A stretch of 9,731 nucleotides of DNA from an uncultured Anaerosporobacter sp. (GCA_945787925.1 CALZJY010000051.1:1-9731), one strand, 5' to 3'. Positions 1 to 6,990 are shown, counted from the stretch's first letter. Made by a program: numbers and translations. The notes: generated from the sequence alone by a model not told the origin.

Positions 1-161
1 TCATCGTCTACCTGCTTTTGTCCTAATACTACGTTCCCATATTCAATGCCTCTTGCTGTTTCAACAATGACATTATCCCCTTGATGAATCTCTAAATCCG
101 TCGGATCAAAGAAATAGATTTTCCCCGCCTTACGGAATCTAACTCCAATTACATTTACCAT
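1..161 (-). CDS. ricT: RicT/YaaT (PSP1 family), N-terminal part, cut by window edge
   Basis: Only the first 53 residues are present; the rest lies beyond position 1. The start MVNVIGVRFRKAGKIYFFDP, followed by VIVETARGIEYGNVV, is the typical opening of the PSP1-domain proteins (Bacillus RicT, formerly YaaT). In Bacillus subtilis RicT acts with RicA and RicF in a cytoplasmic complex that promotes mRNA maturation by RNase Y and affects sporulation, competence and biofilm formation. Whether the same complex operates here cannot be judged. ATG at 161 is preceded by AAAGGAG with 7 bases of spacing, and this ribosome binding site lies inside the last codons of holB. Only one base separates the holB stop from this start, so translational coupling is likely. 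The holB-ricT order matches Bacillus. Family assignment is confident; function is by analogy. Confidence 0.93.
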   Translation of the reverse strand, partial: MVNVIGVRFRKAGKIYFFDPTDLEIHQGDNVIVETARGIEYGNVVLGQKQVDD

Positions 162-162
162 C

Positions 163-1149
163 CTAATTCTCCTTTAATGACAATAACATCAATTCGATTG
201 CGATATCAAAGTTAACATTGGCCCGTAATCGAATCTTTGCTTTATCCATTGCCTGAATAATATTCTCAATGCCTTCATAATTGTGTCTTGCTGCCTGCCT
301 GCTAATGGCACGGTATTCATTCTTATATAATAAAAGATTTGGGTCTTTGGTTACCTTGAACAGTAATACATCGCGGTACCATAAAATCATCAAATCGATA
401 TAATCTTCTACCTCTAACTTGTTTGCAGAAAACTGCTTGATGGACTCCATGATTTCATAGAGCTCCATATCGTCAATCTTCTTCAACATGTGTAAGATTG
501 CGTCCTTGCTTTCAATAAAGGACTCGCTTGTTGCATATTTGATTGCTCGTCCTACGTTGCCCTGACAGAATCCCGCACTGATTTCTGCAAGATAGTCTGG
601 GATCGTATAACGCTCCATCAAATACTTCTTAATCTCTCCATTTGCCACTGCCTTAAATGGAACCGTTACGCAACGGGATAAAATCGTGGGAAGTAATTTG
701 GTCGTATTCGTTGTAAGAAGAAGGATGATTGCATATTGTGGTGGCTCCTCGATCGTCTTTAACAGCGCATTCTGAGCTGCCTCCGTCATCTTCTCCGCCT
801 CATCAATGATATAGATCTTATATTTGCTTGCAAATGGCTTGATCAAGATATCATTATTTAGCTGGATTCTGATATCATCTACACCAATGGTTGCCTTTTC
901 ATGGGTCACATACTTAAGGTCAGGCTGATTGCCGCCTTCCATCTGTAAGCATGACTTACATTTGTTACAAGGTGTACTCTTTCCTTCCTCACATAACAAT
1001 GTCTTTGCAAAGATATCTGCAAGCAGCTTCTTGCCACAACCATCTTCCCCACTAAAGATGTATGCCTGAGAAACTCTACTGTTCTCAATGGCCATCTGCA
1101 AATGGTCTTTTATGCTTTTATGCCCAATTACCTGATTATAATCTAACAT
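163..1149 (-). CDS. holB: DNA polymerase III subunit delta-prime (clamp loader)
   Basis: This 328-residue protein is the delta-prime subunit of the clamp loader, which opens the beta sliding clamp and places it on primed DNA. Visible features, in order: Walker A-like GEDGCGKK (34-41); a four-cysteine zinc module at C53, C61, C64 and C67; Walker B-like IYIIDEAEKM (112-121); NALLKTIEEPP (127-137); and the SRC sensor motif at 158-160, which in this family supplies the arginine finger to a neighbouring subunit. Length is normal for the Firmicutes protein (about 330). ATG at 1149 has AAAGGGG 7 bases upstream. It lies between yaaR (30 bases upstream) and ricT (1 base downstream), the same order as in Bacillus, so co-transcription is expected. 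The Walker A motif looks intact, unlike Escherichia coli delta-prime, but ATP binding is not shown by sequence alone. Confidence 0.96.
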   Translation of the reverse strand: MLDYNQVIGHKSIKDHLQMAIENSRVSQAYIFSGEDGCGKKLLADIFAKTLLCEEGKSTPCNKCKSCLQMEGGNQPDLKYVTHEKATIGVDDIRIQLNNDILIKPFASKYKIYIIDEAEKMTEAAQNALLKTIEEPPQYAIILLLTTNTTKLLPTILSRCVTVPFKAVANGEIKKYLMERYTIPDYLAEISAGFCQGNVGRAIKYATSESFIESKDAILHMLKKIDDMELYEIMESIKQFSANKLEVEDYIDLMILWYRDVLLFKVTKDPNLLLYKNEYRAISRQAARHNYEGIENIIQAMDKAKIRLRANVNFDIAIELMLLSLKEN

Positions 1150-1179
1150 TCTTACACCCCTTTATCCTAAGTAGTATTC

Positions 1180-1620
1180 CTACATAAAGATATCTAATAA
1201 CATTCCTCTGATTTCATCAATGCGCGCTAAGATCATAAGAGCATCCACCTCTTCTTCAATTAGCTCCTGTGCTAGCTCATCAATCGCCTGATTGACTAGC
1301 TTTACGATACCATATACTCGATGCCTCCCTCGGCGGTCCAAGGAATTCTCACGACTAAACTCATGAGATCTCGATACGACCTCATTCATAAATTCTTGAA
1401 TCATCATACGGTATCTCTTCACATCACGAATATCCATCCGCTTCTTGATTCGTTCCCCTTGTTGGGTAATGTCCTCAAGCATTAGGGTAAGCCGTTCCTG
1501 TAATCCTGCCTCTTCAAGCTGGCTTACAAGAGTGAACTTAAATGCTCCATCGGATTGGGCAGCCTGGCTTGTTTTCGTAAGGCCATGTAGGGCCTGCATT
1601 TGATTTACCCTTAAATCCAT
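1180..1620 (-). CDS. yaaR: YaaR-like protein (DUF327)
   Basis: A small (146 residues), highly charged, mainly helical protein with no signal peptide or membrane segment. Length, composition and place directly upstream of holB match the YaaR/DUF327 family of Firmicutes, whose molecular function is not established. The arrangement is a weakly conserved N-terminus, a basic central helix with ITQQGERIKKRMDIRDVKRY (50-69), and an acidic C-terminal helical region (about 108-146) rich in Leu, Glu and Ile, ending in MLLDIFM. Recognition rests on the pattern QG...R.....RDVKRY......F..E and on gene order. ATG at 1620 is preceded by GGGAGG at 6-base spacing. An extended -10 motif lies 38 bases upstream, so this gene may start its own transcript as well as being read from the genes upstream. 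Bacillus has yaaQ just before yaaR; here yaaQ is absent from the neighbourhood. Confidence 0.85.
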   Translation of the reverse strand: MDLRVNQMQALHGLTKTSQAAQSDGAFKFTLVSQLEEAGLQERLTLMLEDITQQGERIKKRMDIRDVKRYRMMIQEFMNEVVSRSHEFSRENSLDRRGRHRVYGIVKLVNQAIDELAQELIEEEVDALMILARIDEIRGMLLDIFM

Positions 1621-1657
1621 GTGGAACCTCCCTGCCTCTCTAAAACCTTTATACAGT

Positions 1658-1666
1658 ATTATAACA
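1658..1666 (-). promoter_or_regulatory. Candidate extended -10 promoter before yaaR-holB-ricT
   Basis: On the minus strand the gap between the kinase-like gene and yaaR contains TGTTATAAT, a perfect extended -10 element (TGn plus TATAAT). No good -35 box is seen at 16-18 bases, which extended -10 promoters can tolerate. The start of transcription would be about 30 bases before the yaaR start codon. The gap is AT-rich, so a chance match is possible. Confidence 0.45.
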
Positions 1667-1679
1667 TAAATGATACTAT

Positions 1680-2276
1680 TTACATACTACTTTTTCCTTG
1701 CATATAAGCTTTAATTTCTCGTATACAGCTAGTAAAATCAATATTTTCAAAACGTTTTTGAATGCCTGCCTCGGTAATCTTTTCCTCCGAAAAATCATCC
1801 TCATCTGCTAAGAAACGTCTACAAAGTTCTCCGTATTTTGGCTCCTTCTGTCCACGTTCCCTATGAAGGGCACGGGCTAAACGTTCGCCATTTTCCACCT
1901 CTACATACACAGGAACGACGATGTCCTCTCCATAGTACTTTACGATCTGCACATAGGATTCTAACGTCCCAATCACGATATAATCGTGGTGTTCTAAGTC
2001 AATCTGTGCATCTTCCACGGTAAAATAATGCCAGATGCCATGCACCGTATTATACGCACGGTGTTCGATTACCTTGCCCTCATTCTGAAGCGTTTCTAAC
2101 TCTTTCTCTGTTACGAAGTGATATTCCACGCCTTCCTTTTCTCCTGCACGGATCGGTCTCGTCGTATAGCTTACGATTTCTCTTAGCCCAAGGTCACGAT
2201 CCCTTACTAGTTCCCTGTAGATGCTATCCTTTCCTGATGCGCTTTTTCCCATTACCACATATATGTTGTGCGCCAC
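1680..2276 (-). CDS. Divergent guanylate-kinase-like P-loop protein
   Basis: This 198-residue protein has the guanylate kinase layout: P-loop MGKSASGKDS (9-18, Lys16); the nucleoside monophosphate segment SYTTRPIRAGEKEGVEYHF (36-54) with the Ser, two Arg and Tyr used by Gmk for GMP; Glu71 in VIEHRAY; and a lid-like stretch with ARALHRERG (134-142). It departs from Gmk in two places. The usual YYGT-type loop is replaced by TVHGIWHYFT (77-86), and the Asp-containing D-x-x-x-Q-G motif is replaced by IVIGTLESY (100-108). GMP specificity is therefore doubtful; a nucleotide kinase with another acceptor, or a nucleotide-binding regulator, is possible. The start is GTG at 2276, preceded by AGGAGG at 8 bases; this site overlaps the stop codon of the decarboxylase, so coupling is likely. 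It occupies the place of tmk in the Bacillus cluster. Fold is confident, substrate is not. Confidence 0.8.
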   Translation of the reverse strand: MAHNIYVVMGKSASGKDSIYRELVRDRDLGLREIVSYTTRPIRAGEKEGVEYHFVTEKELETLQNEGKVIEHRAYNTVHGIWHYFTVEDAQIDLEHHDYIVIGTLESYVQIVKYYGEDIVVPVYVEVENGERLARALHRERGQKEPKYGELCRRFLADEDDFSEEKITEAGIQKRFENIDFTSCIREIKAYMQGKSSM

Positions 2277-2288
2277 TTTTCCTGCCTC

Positions 2289-3707
2289 CTATGTTCGCTT
2301 GATTACTCGAATTGTCTGATGCGTTTCATCCTTAAGGCCTCTCACACGGATTCCCGCCTTCTTGAATGCCTCAATTCCTTCTAATAGTTCCTGATTCAGC
2401 TCCTCGCCTGGTACTGCGATTGGGATTCCTGGTGGATAGAAATAGATATATTCGGCACTGATTCTTCCTGCCGCCTCTGCAAATGGAACCACCTCATAAG
2501 GCGCATGTACGGCCTCATAAGCATTCTTTCTCTTTGGTAATCTTGGAATGCAATATGGAGTCGTCTCTTCCTGCTTCTCCACTTTTGCAGTTTTCTGATC
2601 GATGCTAAGAAGTGCCTTCGCAAGACGTTCATAGCCTTCCTTCGTATCACAGAAGCTTGTCATGGCAATTCCATATTCCTTACTGATCATCTCAAGTTGG
2701 ATCTTGTACTCGTATAACAGGCGCTCATGAAGCTGCTCTGCCGACAAGTTCGTTCCAGACACCCCAATCACGATTTTCGAAGGATCCCATGCACTGGTTT
2801 CTGATGTTGCTCCTTGATAAATCGTTAAGTTCCTTAACTGCTTCATCTCTTCATAAAAGTCTTTTAACTGCTCCGCATATGCTGCAAATGCCTCGTCCTT
2901 ATGGGCGATCGTATACGTGATGCATTGGTCAATTCCAGCCATCAATACATAGGATGGGCTGCTGCTTTGCAACATCGCCAAATAGTCCTTCACCCTTTGA
3001 TTGCTTACGATGCCATCCATGCAATGAAGAAGCGCGGTCTGCGTAAATGCAGGCATCGTCTTATGGATACTTTGGATGACCACGTCTGCTCCAAGGTGAA
3101 GCGCGCTTTCTGGAAAATACGGATGGAATCCAAGATGTGCTCCATGTGCCTCATCCACTAGTAAAGGAATGCCTCTCTCATGACAGATTTCGGCAATCGC
3201 CTTAATGTCAGATACCACGCCCTCATACGTTGGCGATGTAAGGATCACCAGACGGACGTCTGGATGTTCCTCTAACTGTCTTCTTACTTCCTCTGGCTCT
3301 ACCTGTTCATAACAGCCAAATGCCCCATTAAATTCTGGATACAAATAGACTGGCTGAAGCTCATGCAGATAGATCGCATTGTAGACTGCCTTGTGGCAGT
3401 TTCTTCCCACCAATACCGTATCCCTCTTATTCGTACATGCCATGATGCCCGCAAGAAGTCCAACCGTACTACCATTTACAAGATAGTACGTATGGTCTGC
3501 CTGATACAACTTCCTTGCTCGCTCGATGGATTCTAAAATGATATCCTCTGGTTCATGAAGGTTATCAAACCCATCGATTTCCGTAATATCCATGGCATAC
3601 GGATTTGGCATGGAAAATAACTTCGTATTTCGCTTATGGCCAGGCATATGCATCGGATACACATCTTCCTTCTTATAGCCTGCCAGCTTATCAAATAGCA
3701 CTTCCAC
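2289..3707 (-). CDS. Orn/Lys/Arg decarboxylase family protein (PLP, YaaO/SpeA type)
   Basis: This 472-residue protein belongs to the fold-type I, PLP-dependent Orn/Lys/Arg decarboxylases of the short Gram-positive type (about 480 residues, no N-terminal wing domain). Seen directly: MPGHKRN (21-27), NGSTVGLLA (78-86), SPTYEGVVSDI (158-168), the PLP-aspartate motif LLVDEAHGAHLGF (182-194), and SIHKTMPAFTQTA (213-225), in which Lys216 should form the Schiff base with PLP. The C-terminal region (from about 395) contains the FYPPGIPIAVPGE segment typical of these enzymes. The family makes agmatine, cadaverine or putrescine; the substrate cannot be told from sequence, so no gene symbol is given. 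The start is GTG at 3707 with GGAGGAG about 10 bases upstream; no nearer alternative is better placed. It lies 20 bases after nfo and 12 before the kinase-like gene. Bacillus yaaO holds the matching position in its yaaR-holB region. Confidence 0.92.
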   Translation of the reverse strand: MEVLFDKLAGYKKEDVYPMHMPGHKRNTKLFSMPNPYAMDITEIDGFDNLHEPEDIILESIERARKLYQADHTYYLVNGSTVGLLAGIMACTNKRDTVLVGRNCHKAVYNAIYLHELQPVYLYPEFNGAFGCYEQVEPEEVRRQLEEHPDVRLVILTSPTYEGVVSDIKAIAEICHERGIPLLVDEAHGAHLGFHPYFPESALHLGADVVIQSIHKTMPAFTQTALLHCMDGIVSNQRVKDYLAMLQSSSPSYVLMAGIDQCITYTIAHKDEAFAAYAEQLKDFYEEMKQLRNLTIYQGATSETSAWDPSKIVIGVSGTNLSAEQLHERLLYEYKIQLEMISKEYGIAMTSFCDTKEGYERLAKALLSIDQKTAKVEKQEETTPYCIPRLPKRKNAYEAVHAPYEVVPFAEAAGRISAEYIYFYPPGIPIAVPGEELNQELLEGIEAFKKAGIRVRGLKDETHQTIRVIKRT

Positions 3708-3727
3708 TCTCTAACTTCTCCTCCGTA

Positions 3728-4624
3728 TTACTGCGCCAAGATGTCTTCGATCAACTGAGGATTGAATTTGCCCTCTTTTAACATGGCGATTTCATACTTG
3801 TAAGGAGGGAGTGTCTTCTTAGCTTCCCCTGGAACTGCGACATATGGAGTCTCTAAAATCTTAGGAACGTTCACAAAATCCTTGTGGTGAACGATCTTGC
3901 AAATCGTATCAAATCCAAGGTTTCCAAAGCCGATATTCTCATGGCGGTCTTTTCTTGCGCCTAAGATGTTCTTGCTGTCATTTAAATGGAATACTGCGAT
4001 TTGGTCTTTTCCAATCACACGGTCAAACTCCTCGAATACTCCGTCTAAATCATTGACTAAGTCATAGCCGCTATCGTTTACATGGCACGTATCAAAGCAG
4101 ACACGGAGCTTGTCATTATGAGTAACTCCATCATAAATCCTTGCAATCTGTTCAAACGTACAGCCAAGTTCCGTTCCCTTTCCTGCCATCGTTTCTAAGC
4201 AGATATATACGTCTTGATCTGCTGTTAATACTTCATTTAACCCTTTCACGACCTGGCTAATTCCAGCTTCTTCTCCTGCACCGACATGCGCACCTGGATG
4301 AAGGACAAGGTATTTGCTTCTCATCGCAGCCGTACGCTTGATTTCAAGATCTAAGAACGTCGTTGCGATTTCAAATGTCTCTGGCTTTACCGTATTTCCT
4401 AAGTTGATGATATATGGTGCATGCACGACGATGTCTGAAATCCCATTGGCATTCATATAGTCCCAAGCTGCATCAATATTTAGCTCGCTAATGTCCTTTC
4501 TTCTTGTGTTCTGTGGTGCTCCTGTATATAACATGAATGTATTTGCTCCGTAAGAGTGTGCCTCCTTTGCAGACCCTAACATCATTGCCTTTCCACTCAT
4601 TCCTACGTGTGATCCTAATTTCAT
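3728..4624 (-). CDS. nfo: Endonuclease IV (AP endonuclease)
   Basis: Endonuclease IV cuts DNA 5' of abasic sites and removes blocked 3' ends during base excision repair. It is a cytoplasmic TIM-barrel enzyme with three zinc ions. This 298-residue protein begins MKLGSHVGMSGK and shows all nine expected metal ligands: His68 (VVHAPY), His109 (LHPGAHVG), Glu144 (CLETMAGKG), Asp178 and His181 (CFDTCHVNDSGYD), His213 (FHLNDSK), Asp226 and His228 (RKDRHENIG), and Glu258 (ILETP). Length is close to the Escherichia coli enzyme (285). ATG at 4624 is the natural family start; AAAGG lies about 12 bases upstream, a rather long spacing. The stop codon is 20 bases before the decarboxylase start. The gene follows the nuclease-like gene by 24 bases, which makes a shared repair-related role for that pair plausible. 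Confidence 0.97.
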   Translation of the reverse strand: MKLGSHVGMSGKAMMLGSAKEAHSYGANTFMLYTGAPQNTRRKDISELNIDAAWDYMNANGISDIVVHAPYIINLGNTVKPETFEIATTFLDLEIKRTAAMRSKYLVLHPGAHVGAGEEAGISQVVKGLNEVLTADQDVYICLETMAGKGTELGCTFEQIARIYDGVTHNDKLRVCFDTCHVNDSGYDLVNDLDGVFEEFDRVIGKDQIAVFHLNDSKNILGARKDRHENIGFGNLGFDTICKIVHHKDFVNVPKILETPYVAVPGEAKKTLPPYKYEIAMLKEGKFNPQLIEDILAQ

Positions 4625-4648
4625 TGTTTCTTATAACCTTTCTTCACT

Positions 4649-5383
4649 CTATTTTGCTCTCTCATAGAGAATCGTATTGCCCTTCTTGCCAACCTTTCGT
4701 ACTGCGCCTACATAATGCAATACATGAAGCGCAGTCCTTGCCTTCCCAATGGAAAGCTTGGTTGCTTCCTTATAAGTCTTGGTCGTAAACGGCTCCTCTA
4801 ATCCTTCTGGAATCAACTTTTTGTAATCTTCTACATGGTTGATGTCCACTTGGTCCACCAATGCGGTAGGAACCCTCTCATACCGCGTAGAACCTCTCTT
4901 TCTATCTTCACTCCAGCCATTTAATAACCGCTGTTCCTCCATATTCAAAAGTACGATGGAAATGGACAGCCTCGGATTTACTAAATAGGATTTGATCTTA
5001 TATAGCTCATAAAATACTTCATATGGAGTTCCTCGTTTCGGAGACTTCCTCTTCTTTGAAATCGCCCCCGTCTCCTCATCGATCCACTCTAACTGTTTCT
5101 CATAGGCAACAGGATATACGATCCGGACCTCACCTTCCTCTAAGAAGGCATCTAACTTCTTTCGCAGCTTATCAAATCCCCTTGTCTGGATTTCGATTAC
5201 ATCCTGGTCATGCAGGATATCTGCTACGAATCCATGGTGCCTGATCTCATGGTACGTATTGTCTGGTTCAAAATAATACTTTAAAGTCGCATGCAATGTC
5301 TTCTCCTGCAACGTTCCGATTCCCGTGTTGGTATCGCGGTTATTCCCTATGATCTCGCATGCATTTTGAAATGCTTCCTGCAT
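4649..5383 (-). CDS. Unnamed PD-(D/E)XK-like protein with possible C-terminal winged helix
   Basis: I do not recognise a characterised family for this 244-residue soluble protein. The N-terminal part looks like a restriction-endonuclease-type core: TLQEKTLHATLK (24-35), a helix with Glu27 as a possible extra metal ligand; GFVADIL (51-57) with Asp55; and VIEIQTRGFDKLRKKL (62-77) with Glu64 and Gln66. The D-x8-E-x-Q spacing equals that of BglII (D84, E93, Q95, from memory). EVRIVYPVAY (85-94) would be the next core strand. The region 102-118 is rich in Lys, Arg and Ser. The last 45 residues (FTTKTYKEATKL to TILYERAK) resemble a winged helix-turn-helix. ATG at 5383 has AGGGGG 7 bases upstream and is the first possible in-frame start after a TGA. 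It heads the leftward cluster, directly before nfo. Nuclease activity is an inference from motif and context. Confidence 0.75.
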   Translation of the reverse strand: MQEAFQNACEIIGNNRDTNTGIGTLQEKTLHATLKYYFEPDNTYHEIRHHGFVADILHDQDVIEIQTRGFDKLRKKLDAFLEEGEVRIVYPVAYEKQLEWIDEETGAISKKRKSPKRGTPYEVFYELYKIKSYLVNPRLSISIVLLNMEEQRLLNGWSEDRKRGSTRYERVPTALVDQVDINHVEDYKKLIPEGLEEPFTTKTYKEATKLSIGKARTALHVLHYVGAVRKVGKKGNTILYERAK

Positions 5384-5422
5384 CCTATTGCCCCCTGTTG
5401 CTCACTATTCTCCTTATGACTC

Positions 5423-5428
5423 ATTATA
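5423..5428 (-). promoter_or_regulatory. Candidate -10 box of the leftward cluster
   Basis: TATAAT is read on the minus strand 40 bases before the start codon at 5383, just after the terminator hairpin of the spore gene. The region upstream is AT-rich, but no convincing -35 hexamer is seen at 16-18 bases because that position falls in the hairpin arm. A promoter is expected here, since the preceding gene ends in a strong terminator; the exact element is uncertain. Confidence 0.4.
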
Positions 5429-5443
5429 TAATATACAACAACT

Positions 5444-5476
5444 AAAAGCCATAGTAGGGAGACTACTATGGCTTTT
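5444..5476 (-). terminator. Intrinsic terminator of the spore germination-type gene
   Basis: A perfect 14-bp inverted repeat (AAAAGCCATAGTAG and CTACTATGGCTTTT) encloses a 5-base loop. It begins 6 bases after the stop codon at 5483. The minus-strand transcript ends the stem in TTTT followed by AGTTGTTGT. Because the arms carry A4 and T4 at opposite ends, it could also work on the plus strand, but no plus-strand gene points at it. Confidence 0.88.
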
Positions 5477-5482
5477 GCGTAT

Positions 5483-6916
5483 CTAATGGGTTTGTTCATT
5501 GTCTCTATGGGTCGCTGGCAGCGAGATACGAAACACTCGTCGAAGCAGCTGTCTTCCATTGAACGGAATAAGCGGATAGAGATAACTCTGTCCCGATATG
5601 GTCTTGTTAAAGCAAATGGATACGAAGACCAGAATGAGTCCAATGCCAAATCCCCATAAATCAAAGAATCCCGTCAGAATTAATAGAATGACTCGCAAGA
5701 ACTTCAAGGCATATCCTAGCTCATAACTCGACTGCGAATAGTTTGCCACTGCTACGAATGCCATATACAACATCGTCTCCGAATTAAACCATCCCGAACT
5801 TACCGTAAAGTCTCCTAATACGATACCAGCCACGACGCTAAGAGGCGTGCTAAGCATGCTCGGCGTATTCACCGATGCCAGCTTTAATCCATCGATTGCA
5901 AACTCTAGAATCAAGAGCTGTGCAAGCAACGGCACATGGATGGCATCCTTCACTACGATAAATTCTAGTCCCCTTGGAATGAACGTCTGGTTATTCATTA
6001 ATAGCAGCCATAACGGCGTAAGCACAAGGGCAACGATATTGATTGCAAGCCTTGTAAGCCTTAAATACGTTCCCGTAATCGGAGGAAAATAATAATCGTC
6101 TGCCTCTTCCATGATTTCAAATAATGAAGTAGGCAGGATCATCGCCGAAGGCGAATTATCGACCAAAAGAATAAGGCTTCCCTCTAGTACCGCACTTGCC
6201 GCAGTATCTGGACGCTCCGTATATTTAAACTTGGGAAATGGATTCCACCAACTGCCTTTATGAAGGCATTCTGACAAGCTCTCCGATGTCATATTTAGCG
6301 CATCCACATGAATATTCTTCATCTTCGTCCGAATCCGCTCTAAAAACTGGTGATCCACGCGGTCCTCCATATAGCAAAGAACGATATCGGTCTTTGAGCT
6401 CTCTCCAATGCTTGTATATTCCATCGTAAGATTGGGATTTCGAATACGTCTACGAATCAATGCGGTATTCATTACAACGGTCTCTACAAATCCATCTCTC
6501 GCCCCACGCATGACCTTATCCTTCTCTGGCTCCTCTACGCCTCTCGAAGGATACGTACGGAAATCAATGCTGAGCGCCTTTTCAAATCCATCGACCACTA
6601 ATACAGGCACTCCAGACAGCACGTTCGTAATCAAAGTCGGAATATCCGTAATGAAATCCACCTCGCCATAAGGAAGCAAACGAATGGACAACTCATGGGC
6701 GTTGCTTGGCATCTCATCCTTCTTTATACCATAAAAGAACTCCATCAGCTTCTCTAAAACATCATCCTTATTTAATCCATCCACAAAGTAAAAGCATGCC
6801 TCGGTATCTGCAATCATAAGTACACGGTACATCAAATCAAAACTTTGCTCCACTCGCAGTTCACGATTGATATTCTTAAGATTGATTGCCAACTCCTTCG
6901 CCAATGTGCCTGCCAT
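5483..6916 (-). CDS. spoVAF: GerA/SpoVAF-family spore membrane protein
   Basis: This protein (477 residues from the chosen ATG) belongs to the GerABKA family: A subunits of germinant receptors and the related SpoVAF, which in Bacillus resides in the spore inner membrane. A cytoplasmic N-terminal domain (1 to about 235) contains VRGARDGFVE-like MRGARDGFVETVVMNTALIR (136-155). It is followed by the family signature KYTERPDTAASAVLEG (231-246) and then a membrane domain with hydrophobic segments at about 287-307, 328-348, 357-375, 380-393 and 405-436. The MRGARDGF and YTERPD wording resembles SpoVAF more than GerAA, hence the symbol, held with moderate confidence. An in-frame TTG at 6919 exists, but ATG at 6916 sits better behind GAGGTG. 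There are no adjacent B or C subunit genes or other spoVA genes; the gene appears monocistronic, with its own terminator and a sporulation-like promoter. Confidence 0.8.
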   Translation of the reverse strand: MAGTLAKELAINLKNINRELRVEQSFDLMYRVLMIADTEACFYFVDGLNKDDVLEKLMEFFYGIKKDEMPSNAHELSIRLLPYGEVDFITDIPTLITNVLSGVPVLVVDGFEKALSIDFRTYPSRGVEEPEKDKVMRGARDGFVETVVMNTALIRRRIRNPNLTMEYTSIGESSKTDIVLCYMEDRVDHQFLERIRTKMKNIHVDALNMTSESLSECLHKGSWWNPFPKFKYTERPDTAASAVLEGSLILLVDNSPSAMILPTSLFEIMEEADDYYFPPITGTYLRLTRLAINIVALVLTPLWLLLMNNQTFIPRGLEFIVVKDAIHVPLLAQLLILEFAIDGLKLASVNTPSMLSTPLSVVAGIVLGDFTVSSGWFNSETMLYMAFVAVANYSQSSYELGYALKFLRVILLILTGFFDLWGFGIGLILVFVSICFNKTISGQSYLYPLIPFNGRQLLRRVFRISLPATHRDNEQTH

Positions 6917-6940
6917 CAAATCACCTCATTTACACGTTCT

Positions 6941-6968
6941 AAGTATACAGGTAGTTTGTCCAAATACA
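6941..6968 (-). promoter_or_regulatory. Candidate forespore (sigma-G/F-like) promoter of the spore gene
   Basis: The minus strand reads TGTATT, 15 bases, then TATACTT, about 25 bases before the start codon at 6916. From memory of the Bacillus sigma-G consensus (TGAATA, 15-16 bases, CATACTA), this matches 4 of 6 and 5 of 7 positions with correct spacing. A housekeeping sigma-A reading (TTGTAT, 16 bases, TATACT) is also possible, so the sigma assignment is tentative. The placement fits a GerA/SpoVAF gene, which is normally forespore-expressed. Confidence 0.4.
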
Positions 6969-6990
6969 AGGTGAATATACCCTACCCTTT

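Noticed and set aside
2276..2289. Calling the kinase-like gene thymidylate kinase from its position
   Set aside because: The SYTTR..R....GVEYHF segment is of guanylate kinase type, not the DR[YHF] and lid motifs of Tmk; position alone is not enough.
5468..5659. Plus-strand 63-codon open frame starting in the hairpin
   Set aside because: Its ATG lies in the terminator arm and it is antisense to the spoVAF-like gene; no good ribosome binding site is seen.
5347..5664. Minus-strand 105-codon open frame across the terminator and the spore gene end
   Set aside because: It overlaps the 3' end of the spoVAF-like gene in another frame, runs through the hairpin and into the nuclease-like gene start. 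The protein has no recognisable features.
6914..6919. TTG at 6919 as the start of the spoVAF-like gene
   Set aside because: The ribosome site GAGGTG leaves only 2 bases to TTG but 5 to the ATG at 6916, so ATG was chosen.
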